The notes beneath the pieces are model-generated. The model was not told the DNA's origin. It ran no database searches and worked only from the letters and a program-made list of their open reading frames with translations. From Xylophilus sp. GW821-FHT01B05 (lineage in GTDB: Bacteria; Pseudomonadota; Gammaproteobacteria; Burkholderiales; Burkholderiaceae_C): a stretch of 64,000 bases of DNA. Position 1 is the stretch's first letter, and each line of letters begins with the position of its first letter. Both the position numbers and the translations under genes were made by a program. Shown here one piece after another: positions 43,314 to 51,701 of the stretch. The stretch spans positions 372,001 through 436,000 of the forward strand of contig CP152408.1 of NCBI GenBank assembly GCA_038961845.1. The letters are read 5' to 3'.

Positions 43314-44513
43314 ATGACGAGCACCACACCGACCCTTTCCTTCGACCCCTATGCGGCCTTCCGTGAAGAGCTGCGCCAGTTTGCCGAGCAAGAGTGCCCG
43401 CCTGCGCTGCGCGCCATCGTGCGCGACCAGTACAAGCTCACTCGCCCCGACTACCGCGCCTGGCAAGAGAAGCTGCATGCGCGCGGCTGGGGCGCGCCCA
43501 ACTGGCCGGTGCAGTACGGCGGCACCGGCTGGGACCTGCAGCAGCGCTATTTGTTTGAAGAGATCACGGCCCAGGCCGATTGCCCGCCGCAGTACCACCA
43601 CGGCCTGGGCCATATCGGCCCGGTAATCATGCATTTCGGCACGGAGGCGCAGAAGGCGCGCTTTCTGCCGCGCATCCTGGACGGCAGCGAGTGGTGGTGC
43701 CAGGGCTACTCGGAGCCCGGCGCCGGATCGGACCTGGCCTCGCTCAAGACCTCGGCGGTGCGCGACGGCGACGACTACGTGGTCAACGGCCAGAAGGTCT
43801 GGACCTCGCATGCGCAAGAGGCCGACATGATGTACACGCTGGTGCGCACCTCTACTGAGGGCCGCAAGCAGGCCGGCATCTCGCTGTTGCTGATCCCCAT
43901 GAATACGCCGGGCATAGCGGTGCGGCCAATTCCCACCATCGACCACTGGCACCACGTCAACGAGGTGTTCCTGAACGACGTGCGCGTGCCCTGCGCCAAC
44001 CTGGTCGGCACCGAGGGTGAAGGCTGGAAGTGCGCCAAATTCTTGCTCGACCGCGAGCGCCTGTCGCCCGCCACCGTGCCGCGCCTGGCGCGCCTGGCCG
44101 AGCAGATGGAGGCGCTGCTGCAGCAGCGCCGCAGCCATAGCGGCGCCTCCCCCAGCCAGCATGTGCTGCTGGAGCGCCTGTACCTGGCGCAGGCCGGCGT
44201 CATGGGCGCGCGCGAGATGCTGCTCAGCGCCATCCAGGAAGAAATGCAGGGCACCCTGGCCGCATCGAAATCCTCGGCGCTCAAGCTGCATTGCTCCGAG
44301 CTGTCGCAGCAGTTGATAGGCATCGCGCTGGACATCGTCGGCCCTGAGCACGCCGCGCGCCTGGTTGAGGGCGTTGCCGCCACGGCAGACGACCCTGCCG
44401 ATGTGCAGCGCCAGCTCGTCCACACCTACCTCTTCTACCGCTCGCGCAGCATTGCCGGCGGTACCAGCGAGGTCCAGAAAAACGTCATTGCCCGCGACCT
44501 CTTCGGAGCCTGA
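43314..44513 (+). CDS. acyl-CoA dehydrogenase, large-subunit type
   Basis: 399 residues from ATG 43314; a TTG at 43299 would add five. FAD/acyl-CoA blocks: CQGYSEPGAGSDLASLKT, QKVWTSHAQEADMMYTLVRT and the end GGTSEVQKNVIARDLFGA. The pattern matches pimeloyl-CoA dehydrogenase-like PimC partners, which work as a heteromer with a PimD-like small subunit, here encoded 3 bases downstream. Oxidises an acyl-CoA to the 2-enoyl form using an electron-transfer flavoprotein. Confidence 0.88.
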   Translation: MTSTTPTLSFDPYAAFREELRQFAEQECPPALRAIVRDQYKLTRPDYRAWQEKLHARGWGAPNWPVQYGGTGWDLQQRYLFEEITAQADCPPQYHHGLGHIGPVIMHFGTEAQKARFLPRILDGSEWWCQGYSEPGAGSDLASLKTSAVRDGDDYVVNGQKVWTSHAQEADMMYTLVRTSTEGRKQAGISLLLIPMNTPGIAVRPIPTIDHWHHVNEVFLNDVRVPCANLVGTEGEGWKCAKFLLDRERLSPATVPRLARLAEQMEALLQQRRSHSGASPSQHVLLERLYLAQAGVMGAREMLLSAIQEEMQGTLAASKSSALKLHCSELSQQLIGIALDIVGPEHAARLVEGVAATADDPADVQRQLVHTYLFYRSRSIAGGTSEVQKNVIARDLFGA

Positions 44514-44516
44514 ACC

Positions 44517-45605
44517 ATGCCCTTCCATGCCTCGCCGATGTTCCCCGGCGATCTCTACGACACCACGCTGCGCGTGGCGGCCACCGCAGCGGTGACCGAA
44601 ACCTTTCAGGCACAAGAGCCCAGCGCCACCTGGAGCCAATTCCTTGCGCTGGGCTGGCAGGCGGTGCTGGTCGCTGAAGACCTGGGCGGCGCAGGCGCCT
44701 CCTTGGGCGACGTGGCCGCCATCGCCGAGGCCGCCGGCCGCTATGCGCTGCCGGCACCGCTGGTGGCGCGCTGCGCCGTGGTGCCCAGCCTGCTCGCCGG
44801 CCTGCCGGGCCAGCCCGTGGCCGAAGCGCTGCTGCGCGAGGTGGCTACCGGCGCCGCGTCGGTCTGCCCGGTGCTGGATGCCGCGCCCGGCACCATCGCC
44901 GGCCGTGTGCAGGGTGAGCGCTTGTTGCTGGACGGCAGCCTGCGCGGTGCCGACCTGACCGAGCCCGCCACGCACTTTTTGTTCATTGCGCATGAGCCCG
45001 CTGGCGACGCGCTGCTGGTGCTGGCGCCGCGCGACGCGCTGCCGGGCCAGGCCCGCAGCTACTTGGGGCTAGACGCGCGGCAGACCGTGGACATTGCCGT
45101 GGCCGGCATTGAGTTGCCGTTGTCCTGCGTGCTGGCCCGCGGCGCGGCGGTGGCTGCGCTGGTGGAGCGCGCGCGCGCCGTCGGCGCCCTGATCGCCTGC
45201 GCCCAGACCGTAGGTGCCATCGGCGCCATGATCGAACAGACCATCGACTACCTCAGCGCGCGCCAGCAGTTTGGCGTGGCGCTGTCCACCTTCCAGGCCC
45301 TGCGCCACAAGGTGGTCGAGATGTATGTGGCCTACGAGAACGCGCGCGGCCTGGTGCGGCAACTGGTGCTGGCATTGGACGCGCGCGGCGATGCCGTGCT
45401 GCGCCAGGTGTCGCTGGCCAAGCTCTACCTGTCGGTCACCGGGCGCCAGGTGGCAGAGGCCACCATCCAGCTGCATGGCGGCATCGGCATGTCGCGCGAA
45501 CTGCCGGCGGCGCGGCTGGCCATGCATGCCTTGTCGTGCAGCCTGCAGTGGGGCGACCGCTTTGCCCAGCTGGACCGCCTGGCGGCCGAGCCGGTGCTGC
45601 ACTGA
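44517..45605 (+). CDS. acyl-CoA dehydrogenase, small-subunit type
   Basis: 362 residues, more diverged member of the family, as in PimD. Visible blocks: EDLGGAGASLGDVAAIAEAA near 58-77, YLSARQQFGVALSTFQALRH (helix typical of acyl-CoA dehydrogenase) and QLHGGIGMSRELPAAR. Start is 3 bases after the partner stop (TGAaccATG), which supports a stoichiometric pair. Which subunit keeps the catalytic Glu cannot be settled by eye. Confidence 0.86.
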   Translation: MPFHASPMFPGDLYDTTLRVAATAAVTETFQAQEPSATWSQFLALGWQAVLVAEDLGGAGASLGDVAAIAEAAGRYALPAPLVARCAVVPSLLAGLPGQPVAEALLREVATGAASVCPVLDAAPGTIAGRVQGERLLLDGSLRGADLTEPATHFLFIAHEPAGDALLVLAPRDALPGQARSYLGLDARQTVDIAVAGIELPLSCVLARGAAVAALVERARAVGALIACAQTVGAIGAMIEQTIDYLSARQQFGVALSTFQALRHKVVEMYVAYENARGLVRQLVLALDARGDAVLRQVSLAKLYLSVTGRQVAEATIQLHGGIGMSRELPAARLAMHALSCSLQWGDRFAQLDRLAAEPVLH

Positions 45606-45611
45606 GCCAGG

Positions 45612-47717
45612 ATGTTTGCCATGCACTCGCTCCATCCCCTGTTCCATCCCGCATCCGTTGCGCTCATCGGCGCCTCGTCCGACCCAGAGCGCATTGGCGG
45701 GCGGCCGCTGCGCTTCATGCTCGAAGGCGGCTTTGAGGCACCGCTCTACCCCGTCAACAAAAGCGGCGCCAGCATCCAGGGCCTGCCGGCCTACGCCAGC
45801 GTGCTGGACATCCCGCACCCGGTAGACCACGCCATCATCTGCGTGCCCGTGGCCGGCGTAGAGGCGGCTGTGCGCGACAGCATCGCCAAGGGCGTCAAGG
45901 CCATACAGGTGATGACCGCAGGCTTTGCCGAGATCGACGCCGCCGGCCGTGCGCTGCAAGACCGGCTCGTTGCTATGTGCCGCGACGCCGGCGTGCGCAT
46001 GCTGGGCCCGAATTCGCTCGGCCTGCTGAATGTGCCAACGCGCTTCTTCGCCACCTTCTCGACCGCGCTGAATGGGCTCAAGCCCATGCCCGGCCCGATC
46101 GCGCTGGCCACGCAGAGTGGCGCCTTTGGCTCGGCCACCTATGGCATGGCCTCGCTGCGCGGGCTGGGCTTCAGCAAGATCATCGCCACCGGCAATGAGG
46201 CCGACGTGGACGTGGCCGAGTGCATCGACTACCTGGTGGACGACCCCGACACCCGCGTGATCTGCGCCGCGCTGGAATCTTGCCGCGATGGCGAGCGCCT
46301 GCGGCGCGCGTTGCTTAAGGCGGCAGCCGCCGGCAAGCCGGTGCTGATCATGAAGGTGGGGCGCACCGAACTGGGCGCTGCTGCCGCATCCACCCACACC
46401 GGCTCGCTGGCCGGCAACGACGTGGTTTACGACACGGTGTTTGCCGAGTGCGGCGCCTGGCGGCCCGAGTCGATCGAAGAGATGCTGGACATCGCCTACC
46501 TGTTCTCCGTGGCCGGCGCATTGCCGGCCAACGCGGATGTGGGCGTTGTCACCGGCTCGGGCGGCATCGGCGTGCTGATGGCCGACGACGCCGGCGAGCG
46601 TGGCCTGGCGCTGCCGCCCCTGCCAGAGCTGGCACGCCGCGCCGCGCTGGAGCTGCTGCCCTTTGCCGTGGCCAGCAACCCGCTGGACATGACGGCGCAG
46701 GTGACGGCGGTGGCCAGCGGCGTGCCGCGCACCGTGGCCACCATGCTGGACCACGCGGGCTACGGCACGGTGTTTGCCTACCTGGCGCACGTGGGCCTGT
46801 CGCCGCAGCGCTTTGCCAGCACGCAGGCAGAGCTGATCGCGCTGAAACAGCGGCACCCGGGACGCATGCTGGTGCTGGTGATGCTGTCCACGCCCGAGGT
46901 CAACCAGGCGCTGGAGCAGCAGGGCATTGCTGTGTTCGAAGACCCGTCACGCGCAGTGCGCGCGGTGGCGGCGCTGGCGCGCCTGCAGCAGCGGTTGGGC
47001 GCGCTCTACCAGCCGGCGCACAAAGCGCTTGATGCCAGCACGCTGGGCGACGTATCCACCGAAGACGGCGCCAAACGCGCCCTGGCCGCAGCCGGCCTGC
47101 CGGTGCTGCCCGAGCGCCTGTGCCGCAGCGCCGCCGATGCGGCACAGGCGGCGCAGGCCATGGGCTTCCCGGTGGTGGCCAAGATCGTCTCGCCCGATAT
47201 CCCGCACAAGACCGAGGTGGGCGGCGTGATGCTGCGCCTGCAGGAGGCTGCGGCCGTGCAGGACGCCTACGCCCAACTGCTGGCCCGCGCCAAATCCGCC
47301 CGGCCGGATGCGCGCATAGAAGGCGTGCTGATCGCGCCCATGCTGCAAGGCGGTGTCGAGGTGATCCTGGGGCTGCACCGCGACCCGACCTTCGGGCCCA
47401 TGCTGATGTATGGCTCTGGCGGCACGGCGGTGGAGCTGTTCCAGGACGTGGCCTTTGCCTCGGCACCGGTAACGCCCGAGCGCGCGCGTGCCTTGCTCAA
47501 CGCCGTGCGCTCCACGCAACTGCTGCGCGGCTGGCGCGGTGGCCCGCAGTACGACGAGGCGGCGCTGGTCGATGCCATCTGCCGGCTGTCGGACTTTGCC
47601 CTGGCCCACGCCGACGTGCTGGAGAGCGTGGACATCAACCCGCTGGTAGTGCGCACGCAAGGCGCTGCCTGCCTGGACGCGGTCATCACCCTGCATGGAG
47701 ACTCCCATGAGCACTGA
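45612..47717 (+). CDS. acyl-CoA synthetase, ADP (NDP)-forming type
   Basis: 701 residues in the AcdA/AcdB fused order: CoA-binding Rossmann domain (SVALIGASSDPERIGGRPLR), ligase domain with the phospho-His segment STHTGSLAGND near 260, then an ATP-grasp domain from about 480 (FPVVAKIVSPDIPHKTEVGG). Activates an organic acid to its CoA thioester, with ADP as product. Likely feeds the acyl-CoA dehydrogenase pair or a pathway product. Overlaps the next gene by 11 bases. Confidence 0.88.
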   Translation: MFAMHSLHPLFHPASVALIGASSDPERIGGRPLRFMLEGGFEAPLYPVNKSGASIQGLPAYASVLDIPHPVDHAIICVPVAGVEAAVRDSIAKGVKAIQVMTAGFAEIDAAGRALQDRLVAMCRDAGVRMLGPNSLGLLNVPTRFFATFSTALNGLKPMPGPIALATQSGAFGSATYGMASLRGLGFSKIIATGNEADVDVAECIDYLVDDPDTRVICAALESCRDGERLRRALLKAAAAGKPVLIMKVGRTELGAAAASTHTGSLAGNDVVYDTVFAECGAWRPESIEEMLDIAYLFSVAGALPANADVGVVTGSGGIGVLMADDAGERGLALPPLPELARRAALELLPFAVASNPLDMTAQVTAVASGVPRTVATMLDHAGYGTVFAYLAHVGLSPQRFASTQAELIALKQRHPGRMLVLVMLSTPEVNQALEQQGIAVFEDPSRAVRAVAALARLQQRLGALYQPAHKALDASTLGDVSTEDGAKRALAAAGLPVLPERLCRSAADAAQAAQAMGFPVVAKIVSPDIPHKTEVGGVMLRLQEAAAVQDAYAQLLARAKSARPDARIEGVLIAPMLQGGVEVILGLHRDPTFGPMLMYGSGGTAVELFQDVAFASAPVTPERARALLNAVRSTQLLRGWRGGPQYDEAALVDAICRLSDFALAHADVLESVDINPLVVRTQGAACLDAVITLHGDSHEH

Positions 47718-48270
47718 AGCCCTTGAATCCCGTATTGCCGCACTGGAGGCCCGCCTGGCGGAGCTGAGCGACCGCGACGCCATCCGCGAATGCCTCTACC
47801 GCTACTGCCGCGGCATAGACCGCTGCGACGAGGCGGCGCTGCGCTCGTCCTACTGGCCCGACGCCACCGATCAGCACGGCCCCTACAAAGGCACCGCCGC
47901 CGGCTTCATCGAATGGGCGCTCGACAAGCGCAAGGACGGCGCCCGCACGGTGCACCTGCTGGGCAATATCTCGATCGAGCTGCATGGCGCCGCAGCGGCG
48001 GTGGAGAGCTATTTCCAGGCCCACCAGATCGACCAGGACGCCGAAGGCAAACCGCGCGAAACCTTTCTGTGCGGGCGCTACGTCGACCGCTTCGAGCGCC
48101 GGGGCGCGGAGTGGCGCGTGGCGGCGCGGGTGGTGACTTATGACTGGATGCGTGAGGCCCCCGGGCCCACCACCAGCGACGCCGAGCGCATGGGCGTGCG
48201 CCAGCCGGTGGGCGCGCCGAAACCGGGCGATCCCTGGTATTCGCTGGTGGGAAGTTTCTCGGCCTCTTGA
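47707..48270 (+). CDS. SnoaL-like/NTF2-fold protein
   Basis: 187 residues from ATG 47707, preceded by GGAG at 47697-47700; an ATG at 47695 would add four residues. NTF2-like start LSDRDAIRECLYRYCRGIDR and central YVDRFERRGAEWRVAARVVT. Small alpha+beta cone proteins of this type act as isomerases, dehydratases or binding proteins. An enzymatic step in the preceding acid pathway is plausible but not shown. Overlaps the synthetase gene; ends the operon. Confidence 0.82.
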   Translation: MSTEALESRIAALEARLAELSDRDAIRECLYRYCRGIDRCDEAALRSSYWPDATDQHGPYKGTAAGFIEWALDKRKDGARTVHLLGNISIELHGAAAAVESYFQAHQIDQDAEGKPRETFLCGRYVDRFERRGAEWRVAARVVTYDWMREAPGPTTSDAERMGVRQPVGAPKPGDPWYSLVGSFSAS

Positions 48271-48367
48271 TTTTGATTAGAGGTGCTTGATTATTAAAAG
48301 ACCGAACTCCTCAGCTTTTATATAAGCCCTTTGGTATTAATAAACTTGCTTTTCTGCAAGGGCTTTG

Positions 48368-48394
48368 GCTCGCCTGTACGGCGGGCTTTTTTTT
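48368..48394 (+). terminator. strong intrinsic terminator after the SnoaL-like gene
   Basis: Stem GCTCGCC / GGCGGGC with loop TGTAC, followed by eight T. It lies in an AT-rich gap (48271-48561) that holds no gene but should contain the porin promoter. Confidence 0.9.
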
Positions 48395-48561
48395 GTCTCA
48401 GGACATACCCGCACCCCTCGAAATGCCTCTTGAAAGTGCTGTTTTTGCTCTCTAGCATTCGTGCTAACCGGCTGGCAGGTAGTTTTTTGGATGTGATGCA
48501 CTGGCCGGAAGTGCGCAGCTTTTCTGCGTTTTCAAGATATTGAGTCGTGAGGAGACAATTC

Positions 48562-49794
48562 ATGCGATCAGTGCCGTGCGCAAGCACAAAAATAACTCCG
48601 AAGAATCGGCCGTCTCATAATGCTCTGGCGCTTATTGCCGCCGCCCTGTGCATCGGCGGCGCCGGCCCGGCGGGGGCGCAGCAGGCGCAGAAAGAAGAGC
48701 TGCGCCAGATCATCCTGCCGGCCGGCGGCATGGCCGCCACGCCGGCCAGCAGCGTCACCATCTACGGCTTGCTCGACACCAGCGTGGCCTATGCGTCGGC
48801 ACCTGGCGGGCGCATCTGGAAGCTCGACAGCGGCCACATGAACGGCTCGCGCCTGGGCTTTCGCGGCAGCGAGGACCTGGGCGGCGGCCTGCGCGCCAAC
48901 TTCCTGCTGGAGGCCGGCATCAACAGCGACACCGGCACCTCGGGCCAGAACCAGGGCGCGGGCGCCAAGTTCTTCGGCCGTGGCTCCATCGTCGGCCTGT
49001 CGGGCAGCTTTGGCGAAATCCGGCTGGGCCGAACCGTCGTCTCCATCGCGTCGGAGGCGCAGGCGGTAGGCGATGCCTTCGGCCTGGGCGGCGCCGGCAA
49101 TCTGCAAGGCATCCAGCCCGCGACCGGGCGGGTCAACAACACCATCTGGTACCAGTCGCCAAGCTTCAACGGCTTTCTGACCAAGCTCTCGTATTCGCCC
49201 GGCGAGCACAGCAGCCAGCCGCCAGACAGCAGCAAGGCCGGCAACCAGATTGCGGTCTCGGGCTTCTACGCCGCCAACGACTTGAGCGGGGCCGTGGCCT
49301 ACACCACGCTGCGCAGCCCGGTCGACCTGAGCACGCTGCGCTGGTTCAACTCCAGCCTGGCCTACAACTTTGGCTCATTCAAGCTGTTCGGCTCCTTTGC
49401 CACCTTCAAGAACCCTGGTGCGGCTACCACGCCGGCCGTGCATGCGGGGCTGGACAACAACGTGCAACTGGCGGGCTTCCCGCTGGTGGGCTACTACGCC
49501 GGGCAGGACGACCGCAGCGTCTCATTGGGCGTGGCCGTTCCCTTTGGCGTGAGCACCATCCTGGCGCAGGCGATCCGCGTGGACGACCGTGGTCCCTTGA
49601 ACCGCGACGCGACCCAGTTCGGTATCGCCTACCTGTACGCGCTGTCCAAGCGCACCAGCCTCTATGTGGACTACGGCAAGGTCAAGAACAGCAATGGCGC
49701 GGCCTATGCGGTGACGGGCGCTACTTCGCAGGCGGGGCTGAGCAACAACGGCAATAGCGACGTGTTTCACATGGGCGTGCGGCACGCTTTCTGA
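48562..49794 (+). CDS. Bordetella/Neisseria-type outer membrane porin
   Basis: 410 residues from ATG 48562 after GAGGAGA. Long N-terminal region (about 39 residues) before the signal cleavage at AGA-Q. Porin_4 blocks: SSVTIYGLLDTSVAYAS, GSRLGFRGSEDLGGGLRANF, a final YLYALSKRTSLYVDYG and C-terminal Phe (GVRHAF) needed for outer-membrane insertion. Trimeric 16-strand barrel expected. Alone between a terminator and a family A repeat; probably tuned to nutrients of the neighbouring catabolic genes. Confidence 0.92.
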   Translation: MRSVPCASTKITPKNRPSHNALALIAAALCIGGAGPAGAQQAQKEELRQIILPAGGMAATPASSVTIYGLLDTSVAYASAPGGRIWKLDSGHMNGSRLGFRGSEDLGGGLRANFLLEAGINSDTGTSGQNQGAGAKFFGRGSIVGLSGSFGEIRLGRTVVSIASEAQAVGDAFGLGGAGNLQGIQPATGRVNNTIWYQSPSFNGFLTKLSYSPGEHSSQPPDSSKAGNQIAVSGFYAANDLSGAVAYTTLRSPVDLSTLRWFNSSLAYNFGSFKLFGSFATFKNPGAATTPAVHAGLDNNVQLAGFPLVGYYAGQDDRSVSLGVAVPFGVSTILAQAIRVDDRGPLNRDATQFGIAYLYALSKRTSLYVDYGKVKNSNGAAYAVTGATSQAGLSNNGNSDVFHMGVRHAF

Positions 49795-49828
49795 AGAGCT
49801 GTAGCTTGAGGGGCTAGCAGTGCCTTGC

Positions 49829-49901
49829 ATCAAAATTTTGATGAAATATGCCTATAGCCCTTTACCTGTCTGGGCTACTAGCTATCTATTTGATAGTTTT
49901 C
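49829..49901. repeat. AT-rich intergenic repeat, family A copy
   Basis: CAAAATTTTG palindrome, then AGCCC...GGGCT (49856-49876) and the core CTAGCTATCTATTTGATAGT. Overlaps the stop codon of the SDR gene (49886). Likely shared terminator of convergent porin and SDR genes. Confidence 0.75.
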
Positions 49902-50674
49902 CAGCCCGCCATGGGCAGCGAGCCCATCAGCGTCTGCCCCAGGCCGCCGTCCACTTGCAGCTCGGCGCCGCTGACATAAGCCGCGTCGGGCCCGATCAAA
50001 AAGGCCGCAACGGCGGCCATGTCCTCGGGCTCGGCCAGGCGGCGCAGGGGCACGCGCTGCTCGCGCTGCGCACGGGCCTGCGGATCGGCATAGGCCACGG
50101 CGGTACCGGGCGTGAGCGTCAGGCCGGGCGACAGCGCATTGACGCGTATGCCGTCCGGCCCCCATTCACCGGCCAGTTGCCGCACCAGCATCAGTGCCGC
50201 CGCCTTGCTCGGGCTGTAGGCGCCCAGTGGCGAGGTGGCATGGGTGGCGGATATCGAGGCCACCAACAGCAAGGCGCCGCGCGCATCACGCAGTGCCGGG
50301 TAGGCGGCCTGCGCCAGCAGCCAGGGCGCGCGCGTGTTGACGGCAAAGACACGGTCCCAGGCTTCTACCGTGTAGTCCGCCAGCAGCCCGGGTGTGGCAA
50401 GGCCCGCGTTGCTGACCACCGCATCCAGGCCGCCAAACGCGGCCACCGCCGCAGCACAAAGGCGGGCAGGAAAGGCCGCATCGGCCAGATCACCCGTCAC
50501 GGTAATTGCGCTGCTGCCCAGGGCCTGGAGTTCGTCCTGGAGCGTGGCCAGTTCGTGGGCATGCACATCGGCCAGCGCCAGTTGCGCGCCGCCCTGGGCA
50601 GCGGCATCGCGGGCGATGCGCAGTGCGATGGCGCGGCCTATGCCGCGTGCTGCGCCGGTGACGATGCAACGCAT
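49886..50674 (-). CDS. SDR family oxidoreductase
   Basis: 262 residues from ATG 50674 (MRCIVTGAARGIGRAIALRI). TGAARGIG loop, NAG replaces the usual NNA (VVSNAGLA), Ser in VASISATH and YSPSK. Ends GGLGQTLMGSLPMAGWKTIK, the last residues being read from repeat sequence. Divergent from the IclR gene 151 bases away. In this setting it could make the ketone that the Baeyer-Villiger enzyme oxidises (inference). Confidence 0.86.
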   Translation of the reverse strand: MRCIVTGAARGIGRAIALRIARDAAAQGGAQLALADVHAHELATLQDELQALGSSAITVTGDLADAAFPARLCAAAVAAFGGLDAVVSNAGLATPGLLADYTVEAWDRVFAVNTRAPWLLAQAAYPALRDARGALLLVASISATHATSPLGAYSPSKAAALMLVRQLAGEWGPDGIRVNALSPGLTLTPGTAVAYADPQARAQREQRVPLRRLAEPEDMAAVAAFLIGPDAAYVSGAELQVDGGLGQTLMGSLPMAGWKTIK

Positions 50675-50798
50675 CACGTGGCCTTGCGCTGTGTGTGGAA
50701 TGTGCCGGGCTTCATGTGGTGTCTCCTTTGCATACGGGCGCACCATGATGTCGCCGGCGCAGTGAAGCCCCAAGAAAAACGCAGCCTCGATGGCTACT

Positions 50799-50812
50799 AT
50801 CACGCATGTGAT
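50799..50812. promoter_or_regulatory. candidate IclR operator between SDR and iclR genes
   Basis: ATCACGCATGTGAT, half-sites ATCAC/GTGAT exact. Shares 12 of 14 bases with a site at 51595-51608 before the monooxygenase gene. Confidence 0.6.
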
Positions 50813-50825
50813 TTTGGAGACAAGC

Positions 50826-51587
50826 ATGAGCCTTGCCACGGTGAAGTCCGCCACGCGCGTGCTGCAGGTGCTGGAACACTTCGCGCAGGTGCGCAAGCCG
50901 CTGCCGCTCAAGCAGATCAGCGATGCGCTGGGCTATCCGCAGTCCAGCACCACGGTGCTGCTGAAGAACCTGATTGCGCTGGGCTACCTCAACTACGACC
51001 GCGCGGCGCGTGTGTACTTCCCCACGCTCAAGGTGGCCTCGCTGGGCGACTGGGTCCCGCACGCGCTGTTTGGCCAGGGCCACATCATGGAAGTGCTGCG
51101 CGACCTGCACAGCGCCACCGGCGAGACGGTATCGATCAGCGTACTCAACGACATCTACCTGCAGTACATCCGCGTGATCCAGTCCACGCACGCGCTGCGC
51201 TTCCACACCGACGAGGGCAGCATGCGCCCGCTCACGCAATCGGCCGTGGGCTGGCTGCTGCTGACAGACCGTTCGGATGCCGAGGTGGAGAAGCTGGTGC
51301 ACCGGGCCAACATCGCCACGCCGCTGGCGGAAGACCGCGTGGCGCTGGAGACGATTGCGGCGCAGGTGGCCGATGCGCGCAGCCGCAAGGCGCTCTACAT
51401 GGAGAACATGCCGCTGCTGGGCGGCGCCACCATCGGCGTGGTGCTGCCGTGCCGCGTGCAGGGGCATATCGCGGTGCTGGGCCTGGGCGGCACGATAGAG
51501 CGCATACGCCCGCACCGCGCGCGCTACACCGCGCTGATGCGCCGGCTTGCGCAGCAGCTAGAGGCGGAGCCGCCGGCTGCTGCATAG
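50826..51587 (+). CDS. IclR family transcriptional regulator
   Basis: 253 residues from ATG 50826. N-terminal winged helix (ATRVLQVLEHFAQVRKPLPL, LKQISDALGYPQSSTTVLLK) and C-terminal IclR effector domain (GETVSISVLNDIYLQYIRVI ... GVVLPCRVQGHIAVLGLGG). Sits between the SDR and the Baeyer-Villiger gene, and palindromes of the same type lie on both sides, so it likely controls both and itself. Effector unknown. Confidence 0.88.
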   Translation: MSLATVKSATRVLQVLEHFAQVRKPLPLKQISDALGYPQSSTTVLLKNLIALGYLNYDRAARVYFPTLKVASLGDWVPHALFGQGHIMEVLRDLHSATGETVSISVLNDIYLQYIRVIQSTHALRFHTDEGSMRPLTQSAVGWLLLTDRSDAEVEKLVHRANIATPLAEDRVALETIAAQVADARSRKALYMENMPLLGGATIGVVLPCRVQGHIAVLGLGGTIERIRPHRARYTALMRRLAQQLEAEPPAAA

Positions 51588-51594
51588 GCCCAAA

Positions 51595-51608
51595 ATCATG
51601 GATGTGAT
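51595..51608. promoter_or_regulatory. candidate IclR operator before the Baeyer-Villiger gene
   Basis: ATCATGGATGTGAT, near-match to the site at 50799. It is followed by GCATCAC, which could extend a second overlapping inverted repeat with GTGATG. Confidence 0.5.
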
Positions 51609-51701
51609 GTTTGCCAGCATCACGCTGCGTTTCTTGATGCGCAGAGGGGCGCTGGGCATCATTCCTTTGTGCTTGCGTAAGAACAGACAAAGGAGACAGA
51701 C

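Noticed and set aside
42516..44993. 825-residue minus-strand open frame
   Set aside because: Shadow of the SDR and acyl-CoA dehydrogenase genes; composition is low complexity and no start or neighbour supports it.
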